The notes beneath the pieces were generated by a model. That model saw nothing but the letters and a program-made list of their open reading frames with translations, made no database searches and was not told where the DNA came from. The translations under genes were made by a program, and so were the position numbers. A stretch of DNA of 64,000 nt from Chlorobaculum sp. MV4-Y (lineage in GTDB: Bacteria; Bacteroidota; Chlorobiia; Chlorobiales; Chlorobiaceae): assembly GCF_025244685.1 (NCBI RefSeq), contig NZ_CP104202.1:622323-686322 (forward strand). Reading direction: 5' to 3'. How positions within the stretch are numbered: position 1 is the stretch's first letter; each line of letters starts with the position of its first letter. Below are positions 1-10,301 of the stretch, in pieces.

Positions 1-968
1 CCGCACAAAAGGCCACCGAGAGCGGGCATCGACCATGCGGGAATGCGAAAGTGCTTTTCAATTTTCTGAATATGCTCTTCAATGAAGTAAAAGGTTCTGA
101 TGAACAGTACGGCAGTGAGACCGGCAAGGACGCCAAGGATGAAGTAGAACACCAGTTCGGTATCCGAAACGAGGCTGTATTCGGGAACCTGAAAAGTCGG
201 GTAATTGCCGAGATAACTTCTCGACAGCACGGTTCCCACCACGGCAGCCACCACGATGGGGCTGAACGTCTTGACGCTGAAATCGCCGAGAATCACCTCA
301 ACGGCGAACATCACGCCACCGATTGGAGCATTGAACACGGCAGCAAGCCCCGCTGCCGCACCACAACCGAGAAGCGTCCGGGTCCTGCCCGGAGAAAATT
401 TGAGCCACTGCGCAATAGTCGAACCGATCGACGCGCCCACCTGCGCGATCGGCGCCTCGCGTCCGCCGCCACCGCCGGTTCCAATGCTTACCACCGAGGT
501 GATGGTTTTGTGCATCCAGTTTTTCGTGGGAATTTTGCCATTCTTCTGCGCCACGGCCTTGATGACCGAAGGCAAGCCATGCTCGGGCTTGGCCTTGACG
601 ACATACGTATTGTAAAGGCCGACAACCAGTCCGCCAAGGGCGGGGATCAGCGGAAGCAGAAAGATCCGGAGGTAGTTGTTGAAAGTTGGCAGCCCGAGAG
701 CGGTCGTGCCGTAGAAAAGATATGAGCTGATGATCTTTATGGCGTCGTGAAAAATGACGGCAACGTATCCGGTGACCAGTCCAACGAAAACGGCAACGAG
801 CAGAAACGGGAGATCCTGATTGAGGTTGAGCTGGGCGAGGAACGAAGCCCAGGTCATGCGGACGAACTGCTGTGAAGAACCCTTGAAGTAGCGGCTTTTG
901 CGCAGGAAGATATAGATCAAAACAATAACACGCCGCTTGAGGCGGCTGTTCTCAAAAAGCCTGCTCAT
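1..968 (-). CDS. ClC-type chloride channel/antiporter, C-terminal part missing
   Basis: Minus-strand reading frame starts at ATG 968-966 (MSRLFENSRLKRRV) and stays open to the left edge, so about 322 N-terminal residues are visible and the 3' end lies outside the window. The protein is a multi-pass membrane protein. It shows the ClC selectivity-filter and gating motifs in order: a GSGIP-like segment read as EHGLPSVI, then GGGGREAPIAQVGAS, whose Glu corresponds to the gating glutamate of the GKEGP motif, then GVMFAVE. Members of this family move chloride, often in exchange for protons, across the inner membrane. The ClC fold is clear from these motifs; whether this is a channel or an exchanger, and whether a C-terminal CBS or RCK domain follows, cannot be seen here. 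Confidence 0.88.
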   Translation of the reverse strand, partial: MSRLFENSRLKRRVIVLIYIFLRKSRYFKGSSQQFVRMTWASFLAQLNLNQDLPFLLVAVFVGLVTGYVAVIFHDAIKIISSYLFYGTTALGLPTFNNYLRIFLLPLIPALGGLVVGLYNTYVVKAKPEHGLPSVIKAVAQKNGKIPTKNWMHKTITSVVSIGTGGGGGREAPIAQVGASIGSTIAQWLKFSPGRTRTLLGCGAAAGLAAVFNAPIGGVMFAVEVILGDFSVKTFSPIVVAAVVGTVLSRSYLGNYPTFQVPEYSLVSDTELVFYFILGVLAGLTAVLFIRTFYFIEEHIQKIEKHFRIPAWSMPALGGLLC

Positions 969-1243
969 TGAATCGGGTCACCGGGTTGGAAATCATGGCA
1001 ATAGTGCAATGTATTTTTTCTGCATGTAGATACCAAAACACAGCAGCACAAAGGCTTCCGAACGTGAAGCTTTTTGGCAGCCCCCTCTTTTGCCGCCGTT
1101 GAAGGTTGTACCCGCGGAGCTTGTCTTTTTGGGACGCGAGAAGTCAGCTTTTATCCAGATGTGCAGAATTTTGCTGTCAGTAGCGAAGAAAAACGGAAAA
1201 CAAGGCGTCAAACGAGCAGTGGAGTATTCAAGAACACAAGCAA

Positions 1244-1540
1244 ATGAATGTTATGGAACAAGAAATCATGCGTACCTGGGTCTGGTCAACATCATCTCCG
1301 GTGCCGCTTATTCTGCTCAACGTCTTTCTCTGGGCATTCTACTTCGTGCCTTCGATGATCGCCTGGGTGCGCAAGCACCGGAGTCTGCCGGGGATCATTG
1401 CGCTGAACATCCTGCTCGGCTGGACGGGTATCGGCTGGATCGGCGCATTTGTCTGGTCGCTTTCATGGCCCGGCCACGACAACCCGCAAACGCCGGTTTC
1501 AAAGGCAAACGCCCCATCCGAGCCGGATCAGTACGAATGA
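1244..1540 (+). CDS. Superinfection immunity family membrane protein
   Basis: A 98-residue protein with two hydrophobic segments. The core reads LLNVFLWAFYFVPSMIAW then ALNILLGWTGIGWIGAFVWS, the pattern of the superinfection immunity (Imm_superinfect) family, named after a T4 phage protein that blocks DNA entry of a second phage but very common as a chromosomal protein of unknown role. A hydrophilic tail rich in Pro and Glu follows. The ATG at 1244 is used here; an ATG at 1253 is equally possible because no clear ribosome binding site separates them. It stands alone between the divergent ClC gene and a damaged AT-rich gene. The family call is based on the LGWTxIGW motif; a defence role is not implied. 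Confidence 0.7.
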   Translation: MNVMEQEIMRTWVWSTSSPVPLILLNVFLWAFYFVPSMIAWVRKHRSLPGIIALNILLGWTGIGWIGAFVWSLSWPGHDNPQTPVSKANAPSEPDQYE

Positions 1541-1665
1541 GTTCTTATCGTGTATGAAAACTTTCATTTTTTGTTTGCATGACGGTCTGACGAACCCGGT
1601 GTAGTTTCTGAACGCAGGCGGTTTCGGTAGCTCAATCTGGATTAGCCTATAATTTTGAACATTAC

Positions 1666-1701
1666 AATCGCACATAGCCTCATCTGGGGCTATGTGCGAT
1701 T
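1666..1701. terminator. Strong inverted repeat, probable terminator
   Basis: A 14-bp perfect stem (1666-1679 paired with 1688-1701) with an 8-base loop. It lies 125 bases after the superinfection-immunity-like gene and before an AT-rich gene. No long T tract follows directly (the next T run, six Ts, begins about 14 bases further on), so termination is likely but not certain. Confidence 0.5.
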
Positions 1702-1777
1702 TGTGCGCCGGGTTATTTTTTGATAGCTTTAAGTCGTTTTATGCTTTTATAACTACTTGTAGGCTTTGAAAGAATTT

Positions 1778-2346
1778 ATGATAAAAAATATTCCATTATT
1801 ATATGGGTTAAATCACCCGAGACAATTACTTGATAAGATGAAAAGTGATGGTCAAAAGTTAGAACCGGATTATGATTGGATAAATGTTTTTAATTTTTTG
1901 TGACAGCATCAGTGCGGAATGATTGGGTGCAAGGTTATTATGATTTAAAGAAGTCATCTTTAGCTGATGCACTTACGGCAAAGAACATAAAGGGATACCC
2001 GAAAAATGCCTATGATTGGTTTATTGATAAATCTTGTTTTCCGAATAAAGAGTATGAGCTGATGGAGCAGGTTCGTGATTGTTTGAATATTTGTCATCAT
2101 GTTTGTAACGCAAGTAAGCATTATGATTGGACTAGAAATGAAGATTTGGACGGAATTCCATTATCAATTGGGAGTGAACCGGTCATTAATGACTGTTACC
2201 AATATTTTTTTACAAAAACAGCCCCGGGGCTGTTTGTCGAGATCAAAGATCAGAATTATTGCATAACCCAAATAAGGGATATACTGTGTCAGTTTTATGA
2301 AGGGCTACTGGGGTATCTTGAAAACGATTTTACTAAATCGATTTGA
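1778..2346 (+). pseudogene. Frameshifted AT-rich gene of unknown function
   Basis: ATG 1778, preceded by GAAAG, opens a 41-codon frame that stops at TGA 1901-1903. A second frame, open from GTG 1900, continues to TGA 2344-2346. The two halves join naturally if one T is added to the T6 run at 1894-1899: the protein then reads through DWINVFNFF into VTASVRNDWVQGYYDL, giving about 189 residues. The sequence is rich in Lys, Asn, Tyr and Trp, is much more AT-rich than its neighbours, and shows no signal peptide or membrane segment. I do not recognise the family. The gene is likely acquired by transfer. It could be a pseudogene, a gene read by -1 slippage at the T6G site, or a sequence error. If the second half is expressed alone it would start at GTG 1900 without a ribosome binding site. 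Confidence 0.65.
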
Positions 2347-2392
2347 GGGGGATAAATAGCGATTTTTTAGGCTTTTCGATACACGAGAACCA

Positions 2393-2427
2393 AAAAGCCC
2401 CGGCACTTCATCCGCGCCGGGGCTTTT
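2393..2427. terminator. Bidirectional rho-independent terminator
   Basis: A 12-bp perfect stem AAAAGCCCCGGC / GCCGGGGCTTTT (2393-2404 and 2416-2427) with A and T tracts on both sides. It lies between the convergent broken AT-rich gene and lysS and can serve both. Confidence 0.9.
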
Positions 2428-2452
2428 GCATTTCATTCCATCAATCCTCGCT

Positions 2453-3988
<1,536 letters not shown>

Positions 3989-4039
3989 GCTGATGGTCTG
4001 AAGTGATAAAATAAAACGGTTTATCTGAGGCTTGAAAGG

Positions 4040-4972
4040 TCAGGCCGAGATCATGGTTTTGATCCAGATTGACGGCAGGGTGCTCAGTTTCTGGTAAAAC
4101 GAGCGGTATGCCCGGCGGGTGAAGACGTCGTAGCCGTTCTCCTCGATAGCCTTGAGGATATCGCTGTAGTTACGGCTGCTGATGCCGACGGCGAGGCGAC
4201 TGTTCTTTTCAAGCATCGGAATACCGAGGTCAGCCGAGGCGTAATACTTTCGGGCGCGATCGATCTGGAACTTCATGAGATCGACGAATTTTCCGTTCAT
4301 CGTGCGGCTCATGAACTCCTCACGGCTGTAGTTGAAACGGCGTAAATCTTCGAGCGGCAGGTAGATGCGGTTGCGGTCGATGTCCTCGCCTATGTCGCGC
4401 AGGATGTTGGTGAGCTGCATGGCGATACCGAGGTCGATGGCGTGCTGCAGGGCCTCCTTGTCGCTGTAGCCGAAAATTTCGACCGTCATGAGGCCGACCA
4501 CCGAGGCGACCTTGTAACAGTAAACGTAGAGTTCGTCGAAGGTCTCGAAGGTCTTGAAGTCGATGTCCATCGCCACGCCGTCGATCAGGTCGAGCGGTAG
4601 TTCGATGGGAATCGAGTAGTGGCACAGGGTATCCTGCCACGCCATGAGGATCGGGTCATTGCTCGGTTTGCCGTCGTAGCAGGCGCGGAGGCGCAGCTTC
4701 CAGTCGGCAATCGAGTCGTTGAGTTCCGAGCGGGTCAACTGGCCGTTGCTCAGTTTGTCCTGCGCCAGATCGACCAGGTCGTCCACGGTACGCAACAGCG
4801 CATACATGGCAAAGATCGGATTCTGCTGGCGTTTGGGCAGGAACTTGGTGGCGAGGTAGAAGGTCTTGGCGTGGTGTTTGGCAATTTGGCGGCAGTAATC
4901 GTAGGCGTTCGGGAGCGACAGCTTTTGGCCTGCATCGTGAAGCACTCTCTGTCCGTTGTAGCTGTAGTTCAT
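4040..4972 (-). CDS. crtB: Phytoene synthase
   Basis: A 310-residue enzyme of the squalene/phytoene synthase family that condenses two geranylgeranyl diphosphate molecules to 15-cis-phytoene, the first dedicated step of carotenoid synthesis (in green sulfur bacteria leading to chlorobactene and related pigments of the chlorosome). Both Asp-rich, Mg-diphosphate binding motifs are visible: DDLVD at residues 64-68 and RDIGED at about 192-197, followed by RNRIYLP. Length is typical. It is divergent from hflX across 231 bases and lies just upstream of lysS. Distinction from squalene synthase rests on the overall bacterial CrtB pattern and on the pigment biology of the organism. Confidence 0.93.
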   Translation of the reverse strand: MNYSYNGQRVLHDAGQKLSLPNAYDYCRQIAKHHAKTFYLATKFLPKRQQNPIFAMYALLRTVDDLVDLAQDKLSNGQLTRSELNDSIADWKLRLRACYDGKPSNDPILMAWQDTLCHYSIPIELPLDLIDGVAMDIDFKTFETFDELYVYCYKVASVVGLMTVEIFGYSDKEALQHAIDLGIAMQLTNILRDIGEDIDRNRIYLPLEDLRRFNYSREEFMSRTMNGKFVDLMKFQIDRARKYYASADLGIPMLEKNSRLAVGISSRNYSDILKAIEENGYDVFTRRAYRSFYQKLSTLPSIWIKTMISA

Positions 4973-5203
4973 GAAACTTTCGCCGCTGGTTTTGCCTGTC
5001 TGTTAGCCGGGACGCCTGTTGCCTTGTGGGCAAAACGGCCTGAATCTGGATTCTGCCCGCTCGTTTTTGTGTGCCGGAGCGGCAAAAATATGTAACTTTC
5101 TGTGGCCGGAATACGTTATGAGGAGCGTGACGGCAAAATAAAATAATGGCTTTAATATAGCAATAGCAGCAGTTTCGCCTTTATCGCCGCTCACTCGACG
5201 CTG

Positions 5204-6559
5204 TTGCATCAGAATCTATCCCAGACGATCCATTTGACGACTATTCCATCACCGGAAACCCGGGAGCGAGCCGTACTCGTCGGCATCACTTCCACGCCTG
5301 ACATTCCCAGACACCTTGTCGAGGAGTATCTCGACGAGCTGAAGTTCCTTGCCGATACGGCAGGAGCCGACGTTATCACCTCAATCATCCAGGAAAAGAA
5401 GCAGCTCGATCCGGCCACCTGCATTGGCAGTGGCAAGGCCGAGGATCTGGCCGGTCTCATCGAGGCTGACAAGATCGATATTGTCATCTTCGACGACGAC
5501 CTTACGCCCGTGCAGGTGAGGAACCTCGAACGCATTCTCAAGTGCAAGGTGATCGACCGCACCGGTCTCATTCTGCAAATTTTCGCCATCCGCGCCAAAT
5601 CGTCGCAAGCCAAAATGCAGGTCGAACTCGCCCAGCTCGAGTATCTCCTGCCGCGACTCTCCGGCGCGTGGACGCACCTGTCGAAGCAGAAGGGCGGCAT
5701 CGGCACCAAAGGCCCCGGTGAAACGCAGATCGAGAGCGACCGCCGCCTGGTGCGCAACCGCATCGCCTCGCTCAAGAAAAAGCTCCGCGCCGTCTCGCTT
5801 CAGCACGACACCCAGACCCGTGGTAGGGCGATCGTGCCGCGCGTGGCGCTGGTTGGCTACACCAACGCGGGTAAATCGACCTTGATGAACGCGCTCTGCC
5901 CTGAGGCAGGCGCTTACGCCGAGAACCGCCTCTTCGCGACGCTCGACACCAAAACGCGGCGGCTCGAACTCAGGATCAACAAGCTGGTGCTGCTCTCCGA
6001 CACGGTCGGCTTCATCCGCAAGCTGCCGCACACGCTGGTCGAGAGTTTCAAATCGACGCTCGACGAAGTACTCCAGGCAGACTTTTTACTGCACGTGATT
6101 GACATAAGCCACCCGGCTTTCGAGGAGCAGATGCAGGTGGTGCGCGAGACGCTCAAGGAGATCGGCGTAAAGCACGACCACATCATCGAGGTGTTCAACA
6201 AGATCGACGCCCTCGACGATCCTGCAATTCTGACCGGTCTTCGTGGCAAGTATCCCGACGCGGTCTTCATCTCCGCTGCGCGCGGCCTGAACCTTTCTGC
6301 GCTGAAGGAAACTATCGCCAACTACGTCGCCCGCGACTACAAGACGCGCAAGGTGCGCACGCACGTCTCGAACTACAAGCTGATCGGCTACCTTTACGAC
6401 CATGCCGAGGTGATCGACAAGAAGCACGTCGATGAAGATGTGCTGCTCACCATCCGCGTGCATCGCAACAATCTCAAACAGATCGACGCCATGCTCAAGG
6501 CGTCGGCATCGAAAAACCATGCCGCTGCAAATTTTCAACACCACGAAACGCACGATTGA
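5204..6559 (+). CDS. hflX: GTPase HflX
   Basis: A 451-residue ribosome-associated GTPase that splits stalled or stressed 70S ribosomes. The N-terminal HflX domain contains the characteristic CIGSGKAEDLAGL segment and the GGIGTKGPGETQIE stretch. The G domain follows with Walker A GYTNAGKST (about residues 217-225), switch II DTVGF and NKID. The start is a TTG at 5204 because no ATG precedes conserved sequence; there is no strong ribosome binding site, so the exact start is uncertain. Its last 41 bases overlap ybeY, so the two are translationally coupled. Confidence 0.93.
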   Translation: MHQNLSQTIHLTTIPSPETRERAVLVGITSTPDIPRHLVEEYLDELKFLADTAGADVITSIIQEKKQLDPATCIGSGKAEDLAGLIEADKIDIVIFDDDLTPVQVRNLERILKCKVIDRTGLILQIFAIRAKSSQAKMQVELAQLEYLLPRLSGAWTHLSKQKGGIGTKGPGETQIESDRRLVRNRIASLKKKLRAVSLQHDTQTRGRAIVPRVALVGYTNAGKSTLMNALCPEAGAYAENRLFATLDTKTRRLELRINKLVLLSDTVGFIRKLPHTLVESFKSTLDEVLQADFLLHVIDISHPAFEEQMQVVRETLKEIGVKHDHIIEVFNKIDALDDPAILTGLRGKYPDAVFISAARGLNLSALKETIANYVARDYKTRKVRTHVSNYKLIGYLYDHAEVIDKKHVDEDVLLTIRVHRNNLKQIDAMLKASASKNHAAANFQHHETHD

Positions 6560-6932
6560 CGAAGCGCTTCTCGCCGAAGTCATCCAACTGGTGATCGGCG
6601 AGGAGGGCGGTGCGGTTGGCTCCATCGAAGCGATTTACTGCGGCAACAAAATGATCCGCCGCATCAACCGCGACTTCCTCAGTCACGATTACGCGACCGA
6701 CACCATTACCTTCGGCTACAACGAAGGTGGGGAGGTCGAAGGCGAATTCTACATCTCGCTCGATGTGATCGAATCCAACGCCCGCCGGTTCGGCGTAAGC
6801 GTCGAGGACGAACTGCTGCGCGTGACGATCCACTCTGCTCTGCACCTCATGGGTTACGACGACGAAACTAGTGAACTGCGAGCCGCGATGAGTCGGCGGG
6901 AGGATCACTATCTTCAGCGCGTCAGGCACTGA
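6519..6932 (+). CDS. ybeY: Endoribonuclease YbeY (rRNA maturation factor)
   Basis: A 137-residue metal-dependent RNase acting in 16S rRNA 3' end maturation and ribosome quality control. The catalytic metal motif is read as HSALHLMGYDDE: the first two histidines of HxxxHxxGYxH are present, while the third position is Asp, a variation also usual in Bacteroidetes-type YbeY proteins. The start MPLQIFNTT at 6519 is chosen because upstream codons in this frame are only the antiphase reading of hflX. It lies inside the end of hflX, a 41-base overlap. Both genes act on ribosomes, which fits the coupling. Confidence 0.9.
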   Translation: MPLQIFNTTKRTIDEALLAEVIQLVIGEEGGAVGSIEAIYCGNKMIRRINRDFLSHDYATDTITFGYNEGGEVEGEFYISLDVIESNARRFGVSVEDELLRVTIHSALHLMGYDDETSELRAAMSRREDHYLQRVRH

Positions 6933-7094
6933 TTTTTCCCTTCCGTTCGACACATGATCTTTGCATCGGGGATCGATTATTTTCATTAAATTCCCCCAAT
7001 AACACCACCCTCTGCATTGCAGTGATTTTTTGCCGTCATGCTGTTTGGTGATGGTGATGCACGGGCATTCAATTCAAACGCAATCAATACTACA

Positions 7095-7772
7095 ATGAAT
7101 CTCATTATCAACGACAAAACGGCTCAGGCCTCCGTCGGTGAAACCGTCGGCAAGGCAGCCAGGCTCAATCACGCCCATGTGGGATACGTTTGCGGAGGCC
7201 ACGGTCTCTGCCAGGCTTGCTACATCACCGTTCAGGAAGGGGCGGATTGTCTCGCTCCGCTCACCGATGTCGAGAAGGCGTTCCTTTCTCCGCGCCAGAT
7301 CGCCGCTGGCGGTCGCATGGCCTGCCAGGCTACCATTGCTAAAGAGGGCATGGTAAAGGTGCTGTCGCGTCCGGAAGAGGTGCGCCGGATTCTTTTCAGC
7401 AACCCGTTCGGCCTGATTGGCTACGCTGCCGACATGGGCAGGGACACCGCGCAGCAGATTGTGCCGGGTGTGCAGAACCTCATCGGCCGCATCCAGCGTG
7501 GCGAGATGGGTGGTAAAGAGGCGCTTGGCGATATGATGGAGTCCGTGCAGGGTGCTGCTGGCCTTATCGTCGAGGCGATTCAGCAGGGACCGATGGCGCT
7601 TCCGTTTCCCTTCAAGGATCAGATTGCGGGCGTGATCTCCAGGCTTCCGCTGCTTCAGCTTCCCACTTTGCCGCAGCTTCCTTTCCCGCTGCCGTTCTTC
7701 CAGCAGCAGAACCAGGCTCCGGCTACGCTTGAAAAGGTAACCATCACGGTGCAGCCTCCGGCCAAAGACTGA
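7095..7772 (+). CDS. csmI: Chlorosome envelope [2Fe-2S] protein, CsmI type
   Basis: A 225-residue protein with an adrenodoxin-like ferredoxin domain at the N-terminus: Cys33, Cys39 and Cys42 in CGGHGLCQACYITV plus a fourth Cys in RMACQAT form the [2Fe-2S] site. The C-terminal half has the chlorosome-specific region (SNPFGLIGYAADMG) and ends in a Leu-Pro-rich stretch before LEKVTITVQPPAKD. In green sulfur bacteria the CsmI/CsmJ/CsmX proteins sit in the chlorosome envelope, where they are thought to pass electrons to quench excitation under oxidising conditions. ATG 7095 is used because the mature family begins MNLIIND; an upstream in-frame ATG at 7038 would add 19 unlikely residues. I judge it CsmI rather than CsmJ from its C-terminus, from memory. 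A terminator follows. Confidence 0.85.
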   Translation: MNLIINDKTAQASVGETVGKAARLNHAHVGYVCGGHGLCQACYITVQEGADCLAPLTDVEKAFLSPRQIAAGGRMACQATIAKEGMVKVLSRPEEVRRILFSNPFGLIGYAADMGRDTAQQIVPGVQNLIGRIQRGEMGGKEALGDMMESVQGAAGLIVEAIQQGPMALPFPFKDQIAGVISRLPLLQLPTLPQLPFPLPFFQQQNQAPATLEKVTITVQPPAKD

Positions 7773-7812
7773 TCAGGTCCCGTCAGGCTGATTGTTTCTA
7801 TTTTTCTACTAT

Positions 7813-7840
7813 CCCCCGTTTTTTGAGCCGGGGGCTTTTT
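7813..7840 (+). terminator. Rho-independent terminator after csmI
   Basis: Short GC stem CCCCCG/CGGGGG (7813-7818 and 7829-7834) followed by C and five Ts. It closes the csmI transcript. Confidence 0.75.
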
Positions 7841-7924
7841 GTTGGCGGTGGGTTTATCGGTCATCCGGTTTGCCGATGCTCGTCGAATGATCATGATTGT
7901 CATAACCATTTTCAGGAAGTAACC

Positions 7925-9085
7925 ATGGGTTTGAGTCTTGGCGAGCGTTGCGGGCTGGTGATGCAGTCCGATATTCGCGCCATGTCGATCGAGTGCGCCC
8001 GCATGGGCAGCATCAATCTTTCGCAGGGAATTTGCGATACGCCGGTGCCGCCGGTGGTGCTGCAGGGCGCTGCCGATGCGTTGATGCAGGGCGCGAACAT
8101 CTATACGCACCATGCAGGCATTCGCGAACTGCGCGAGGCGATTGCTGACAAGCAGCGCCGTTTCACCGGCGTGGCGTTTGACGCCGAGCGTGAGGTGGTC
8201 GTCTCCGCCGGGGCGACCGGCGCGATGTACTGCGCGTTTCAGGCGCTGCTCAATTGCGGCGACGAGGTGATCGTTTTCGAGCCGTTTTACGGTTATCACG
8301 TCTCGACGCTTCGGGCGGTCGAGGCTGTGCCGGTGTTCGTGCCGCTCGATCCGTCGAACGGCTGGTCGTTCAGTATCGAAGCCCTCGACGCGGCAGTGAC
8401 GCCGAAGACCAAAGCGCTGCTCATCAATACGCCCGCCAACCCCTCCGGCAAGGTCTTTTCGCATGACGAGCTGGCGCTGCTGGCGGAGTTTGCCACTCGC
8501 CACGACCTCTTCGTCTTCACCGACGAGATGTACGAGCACTTCGTGTTCGGTGGTCTTTCGCACGTGTCGATGGCGTCGATGCCCGGCATGAGAGAGCGTA
8601 CGATCACCATCTCCGGTCTCTCGAAGACTTTCAGCGTCACCGGCTGGCGTATTGGCTATGCGCTATGCGACTCACGCTGGGCCGCCTCCATTGGCTACTT
8701 CAACGATCTTTTCTATGTCTGCGCGGCATCGCCGCTCCAGGCGGGTGTTACGGCGGGGCTTCGCGCGCTCGGCGACGACTACTATCATGGTCTGGCAGCC
8801 GAATATGAGGCCAGGCGTGACCTTTTCTGTAACGCGCTCGCCGAGGCCGGACTTGAACCGCATGTGCCGCAGGGCGCGTACTACGTGCTTGCCAGCACAG
8901 AGCGTCTGCCCGGCTCGACGGCGCGGGAGAAGGCGATGCACATTCTGCGAGAAACCGGCGTCGCATCGGTGCCTGGTTCCGCTTTCTACCACGACGGCGG
9001 TGGCGAGAATCTCGTCCGTTTCTGCTTCGCAAAGGAAAGCCATGTGCTCGAAGCGGCCTGTGAGAAGCTGCTGAAGCTCAGGTAA
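7925..9085 (+). CDS. PLP-dependent class I/II aminotransferase
   Basis: A 386-residue fold-type I aminotransferase. The pyridoxal phosphate lysine is Lys234 in SGLSKTFSVTGWRIGY; the usual NTPANPSGKVFS (substrate/PLP Asn) and FTDEMYEHFVF (PLP Asp) motifs precede it. The enzyme belongs to the aspartate/aromatic aminotransferase subgroup; its exact substrate cannot be told from sequence. The start MGLSLGER at 7925 is chosen because AGGAAG stands at the right distance; the same frame is open upstream but crosses the csmI terminator. No operon partner is evident. Confidence 0.88.
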   Translation: MGLSLGERCGLVMQSDIRAMSIECARMGSINLSQGICDTPVPPVVLQGAADALMQGANIYTHHAGIRELREAIADKQRRFTGVAFDAEREVVVSAGATGAMYCAFQALLNCGDEVIVFEPFYGYHVSTLRAVEAVPVFVPLDPSNGWSFSIEALDAAVTPKTKALLINTPANPSGKVFSHDELALLAEFATRHDLFVFTDEMYEHFVFGGLSHVSMASMPGMRERTITISGLSKTFSVTGWRIGYALCDSRWAASIGYFNDLFYVCAASPLQAGVTAGLRALGDDYYHGLAAEYEARRDLFCNALAEAGLEPHVPQGAYYVLASTERLPGSTAREKAMHILRETGVASVPGSAFYHDGGGENLVRFCFAKESHVLEAACEKLLKLR

Positions 9086-9133
9086 ATTCAACAATTCCGC
9101 GTAATCATCAATCAGAATGGGGGCTTGAAAATA

Positions 9134-9964
9134 ATGGCTGATATAACGCTGTTCCAGAGCATCGTCAAGTTGACAAGGCCGCTCTTCATAATTCTTTTGC
9201 TGACGCTTTCCGGCTGCATTCAGATGCACACGACGGTTCATGTCCACAAGGATGGAAGCGGTACTATCGAAGAGAAGATGCTCTTCAGTGAGATGTTATC
9301 GGGGATTATGAAAGAAAAAGGGGGGAGTCTTCCTGCGTTGCCGAAAAAAAACCAGCTCAAGGAGATGTCCGCTGAATTTGGCCCTTATGTCAAGGTTGTC
9401 AATGTCAAGAAGGTCGAAAATAGCGGGGATAGCGGTTTCATTGTCACGTATGCCTTCGATGATATAGAAAAAGTGCGAATCGGAAATGTGCAGAAGATGA
9501 GCAAAAAACTTACGGCAGACAGTACCGCCGTCCAATCCGACAGCACGGCCGTTCAGAAGCCGGAGACCTGGTTTACCTTTACCATGAAACGGGGAGCGAA
9601 TCCGGAACTCACCATCCACAAGGAGGCAATGCTGAACAGCTCTTCCAGGGGTGAAGTGGCTAAAAAGCCGGTCAGTACGCAGGAGAAGGAGCAGATGCTC
9701 GACATGATAAGCGCTTTTCTGAAAGGGATGAAACTTGATATTGACGTTGTCGTTGACGGCCGCGTCATCAGCAGCGACGCGAGTTACCGTACCGACAACA
9801 CGATTACGCTGTATGCAATGGATTTCGATCAGCTCATGACTCACCGGGATATTCTTACAGGAAAATATGACGGCTTGTCCGACCGGGACTTTGCCCGCAG
9901 GTCAGGAAAAGACTCGGGTTTGAAGTTCGAGTTCAAGGACAGGGTTCATGTCATTTTCAACTGA
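9134..9964 (+). CDS. Lipoprotein of unknown function
   Basis: A 276-residue protein with an N-terminal hydrophobic segment ending in the lipobox LTLSGC, so it is expected to be lipid-modified and anchored in the envelope. The mature part begins with HTTVHVHKDGSGTIEEK, resembling the LppM-like domain of secreted lipoproteins, and is mostly polar. A short internal tandem occurs: the peptide DSTAVQ appears twice in a row with a spacer. ATG 9134 has a GGGGG ribosome binding sequence; TTG at 9125 is an alternative. No function can be given. Confidence 0.75.
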   Translation: MADITLFQSIVKLTRPLFIILLLTLSGCIQMHTTVHVHKDGSGTIEEKMLFSEMLSGIMKEKGGSLPALPKKNQLKEMSAEFGPYVKVVNVKKVENSGDSGFIVTYAFDDIEKVRIGNVQKMSKKLTADSTAVQSDSTAVQKPETWFTFTMKRGANPELTIHKEAMLNSSSRGEVAKKPVSTQEKEQMLDMISAFLKGMKLDIDVVVDGRVISSDASYRTDNTITLYAMDFDQLMTHRDILTGKYDGLSDRDFARRSGKDSGLKFEFKDRVHVIFN

Positions 9965-10109
9965 GCGGCGTTTTCAGTTCTGTTTCTCCTAAGATTTGGA
10001 AAGAAACCAACTGACGCTTGCCGATGGTTAGTGAATAGTGGATTGCTTTTTCTCAGTTTCGCAGAAAGGCGGGTCCATTTTATAACCAAACAGAGTCCGG
10101 AGGCCGATC

Positions 10110-10301
10110 ATGGAGATTGAACAGACAGTGATGGTGCAGTGCCCATACTGCGCGCAGAGTTTCGAGGTGCTGGTTGATCTCTCGGCGGGGCATCAGGAGT
10201 ATATCGAAGATTGCGAGGTGTGCTGCCGCCCGGTGAGCCTGGTCATCGATGTCGCCGAAGATGGCACAGCCACGGTTCAAACCCAGGGCGAGGATGTCTG
10301 A
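10110..10301 (+). CDS. CPXCG-type cysteine-rich small protein
   Basis: A 63-residue protein with CPYC (residues 11-14) and CEVCC (35-39), spaced as a zinc-binding knuckle pair of the CPXCG cysteine-rich family. The C-terminal half is acidic. The role of this family is not known. Its stop overlaps the start of the sensor kinase gene (ATG at 10294), indicating one transcript with coupled translation. Confidence 0.8.
   Translation: MEIEQTVMVQCPYCAQSFEVLVDLSAGHQEYIEDCEVCCRPVSLVIDVAEDGTATVQTQGEDV

Noticed and set aside
1090-1557. Plus-strand open frame of 155 codons
   Set aside because: It overlaps the superinfection-immunity-like gene in another frame and has no protein-like features.
1610-1660. 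tRNA-like stretch (GGTAGCTCAATCTGG)
   Set aside because: It resembles a D arm, but no acceptor, anticodon or T arm can be formed around it.
5003-5209. Minus-strand frame of 68 codons between crtB and hflX
   Set aside because: It lies in the divergent promoter region with poor codon use and no recognisable motif.
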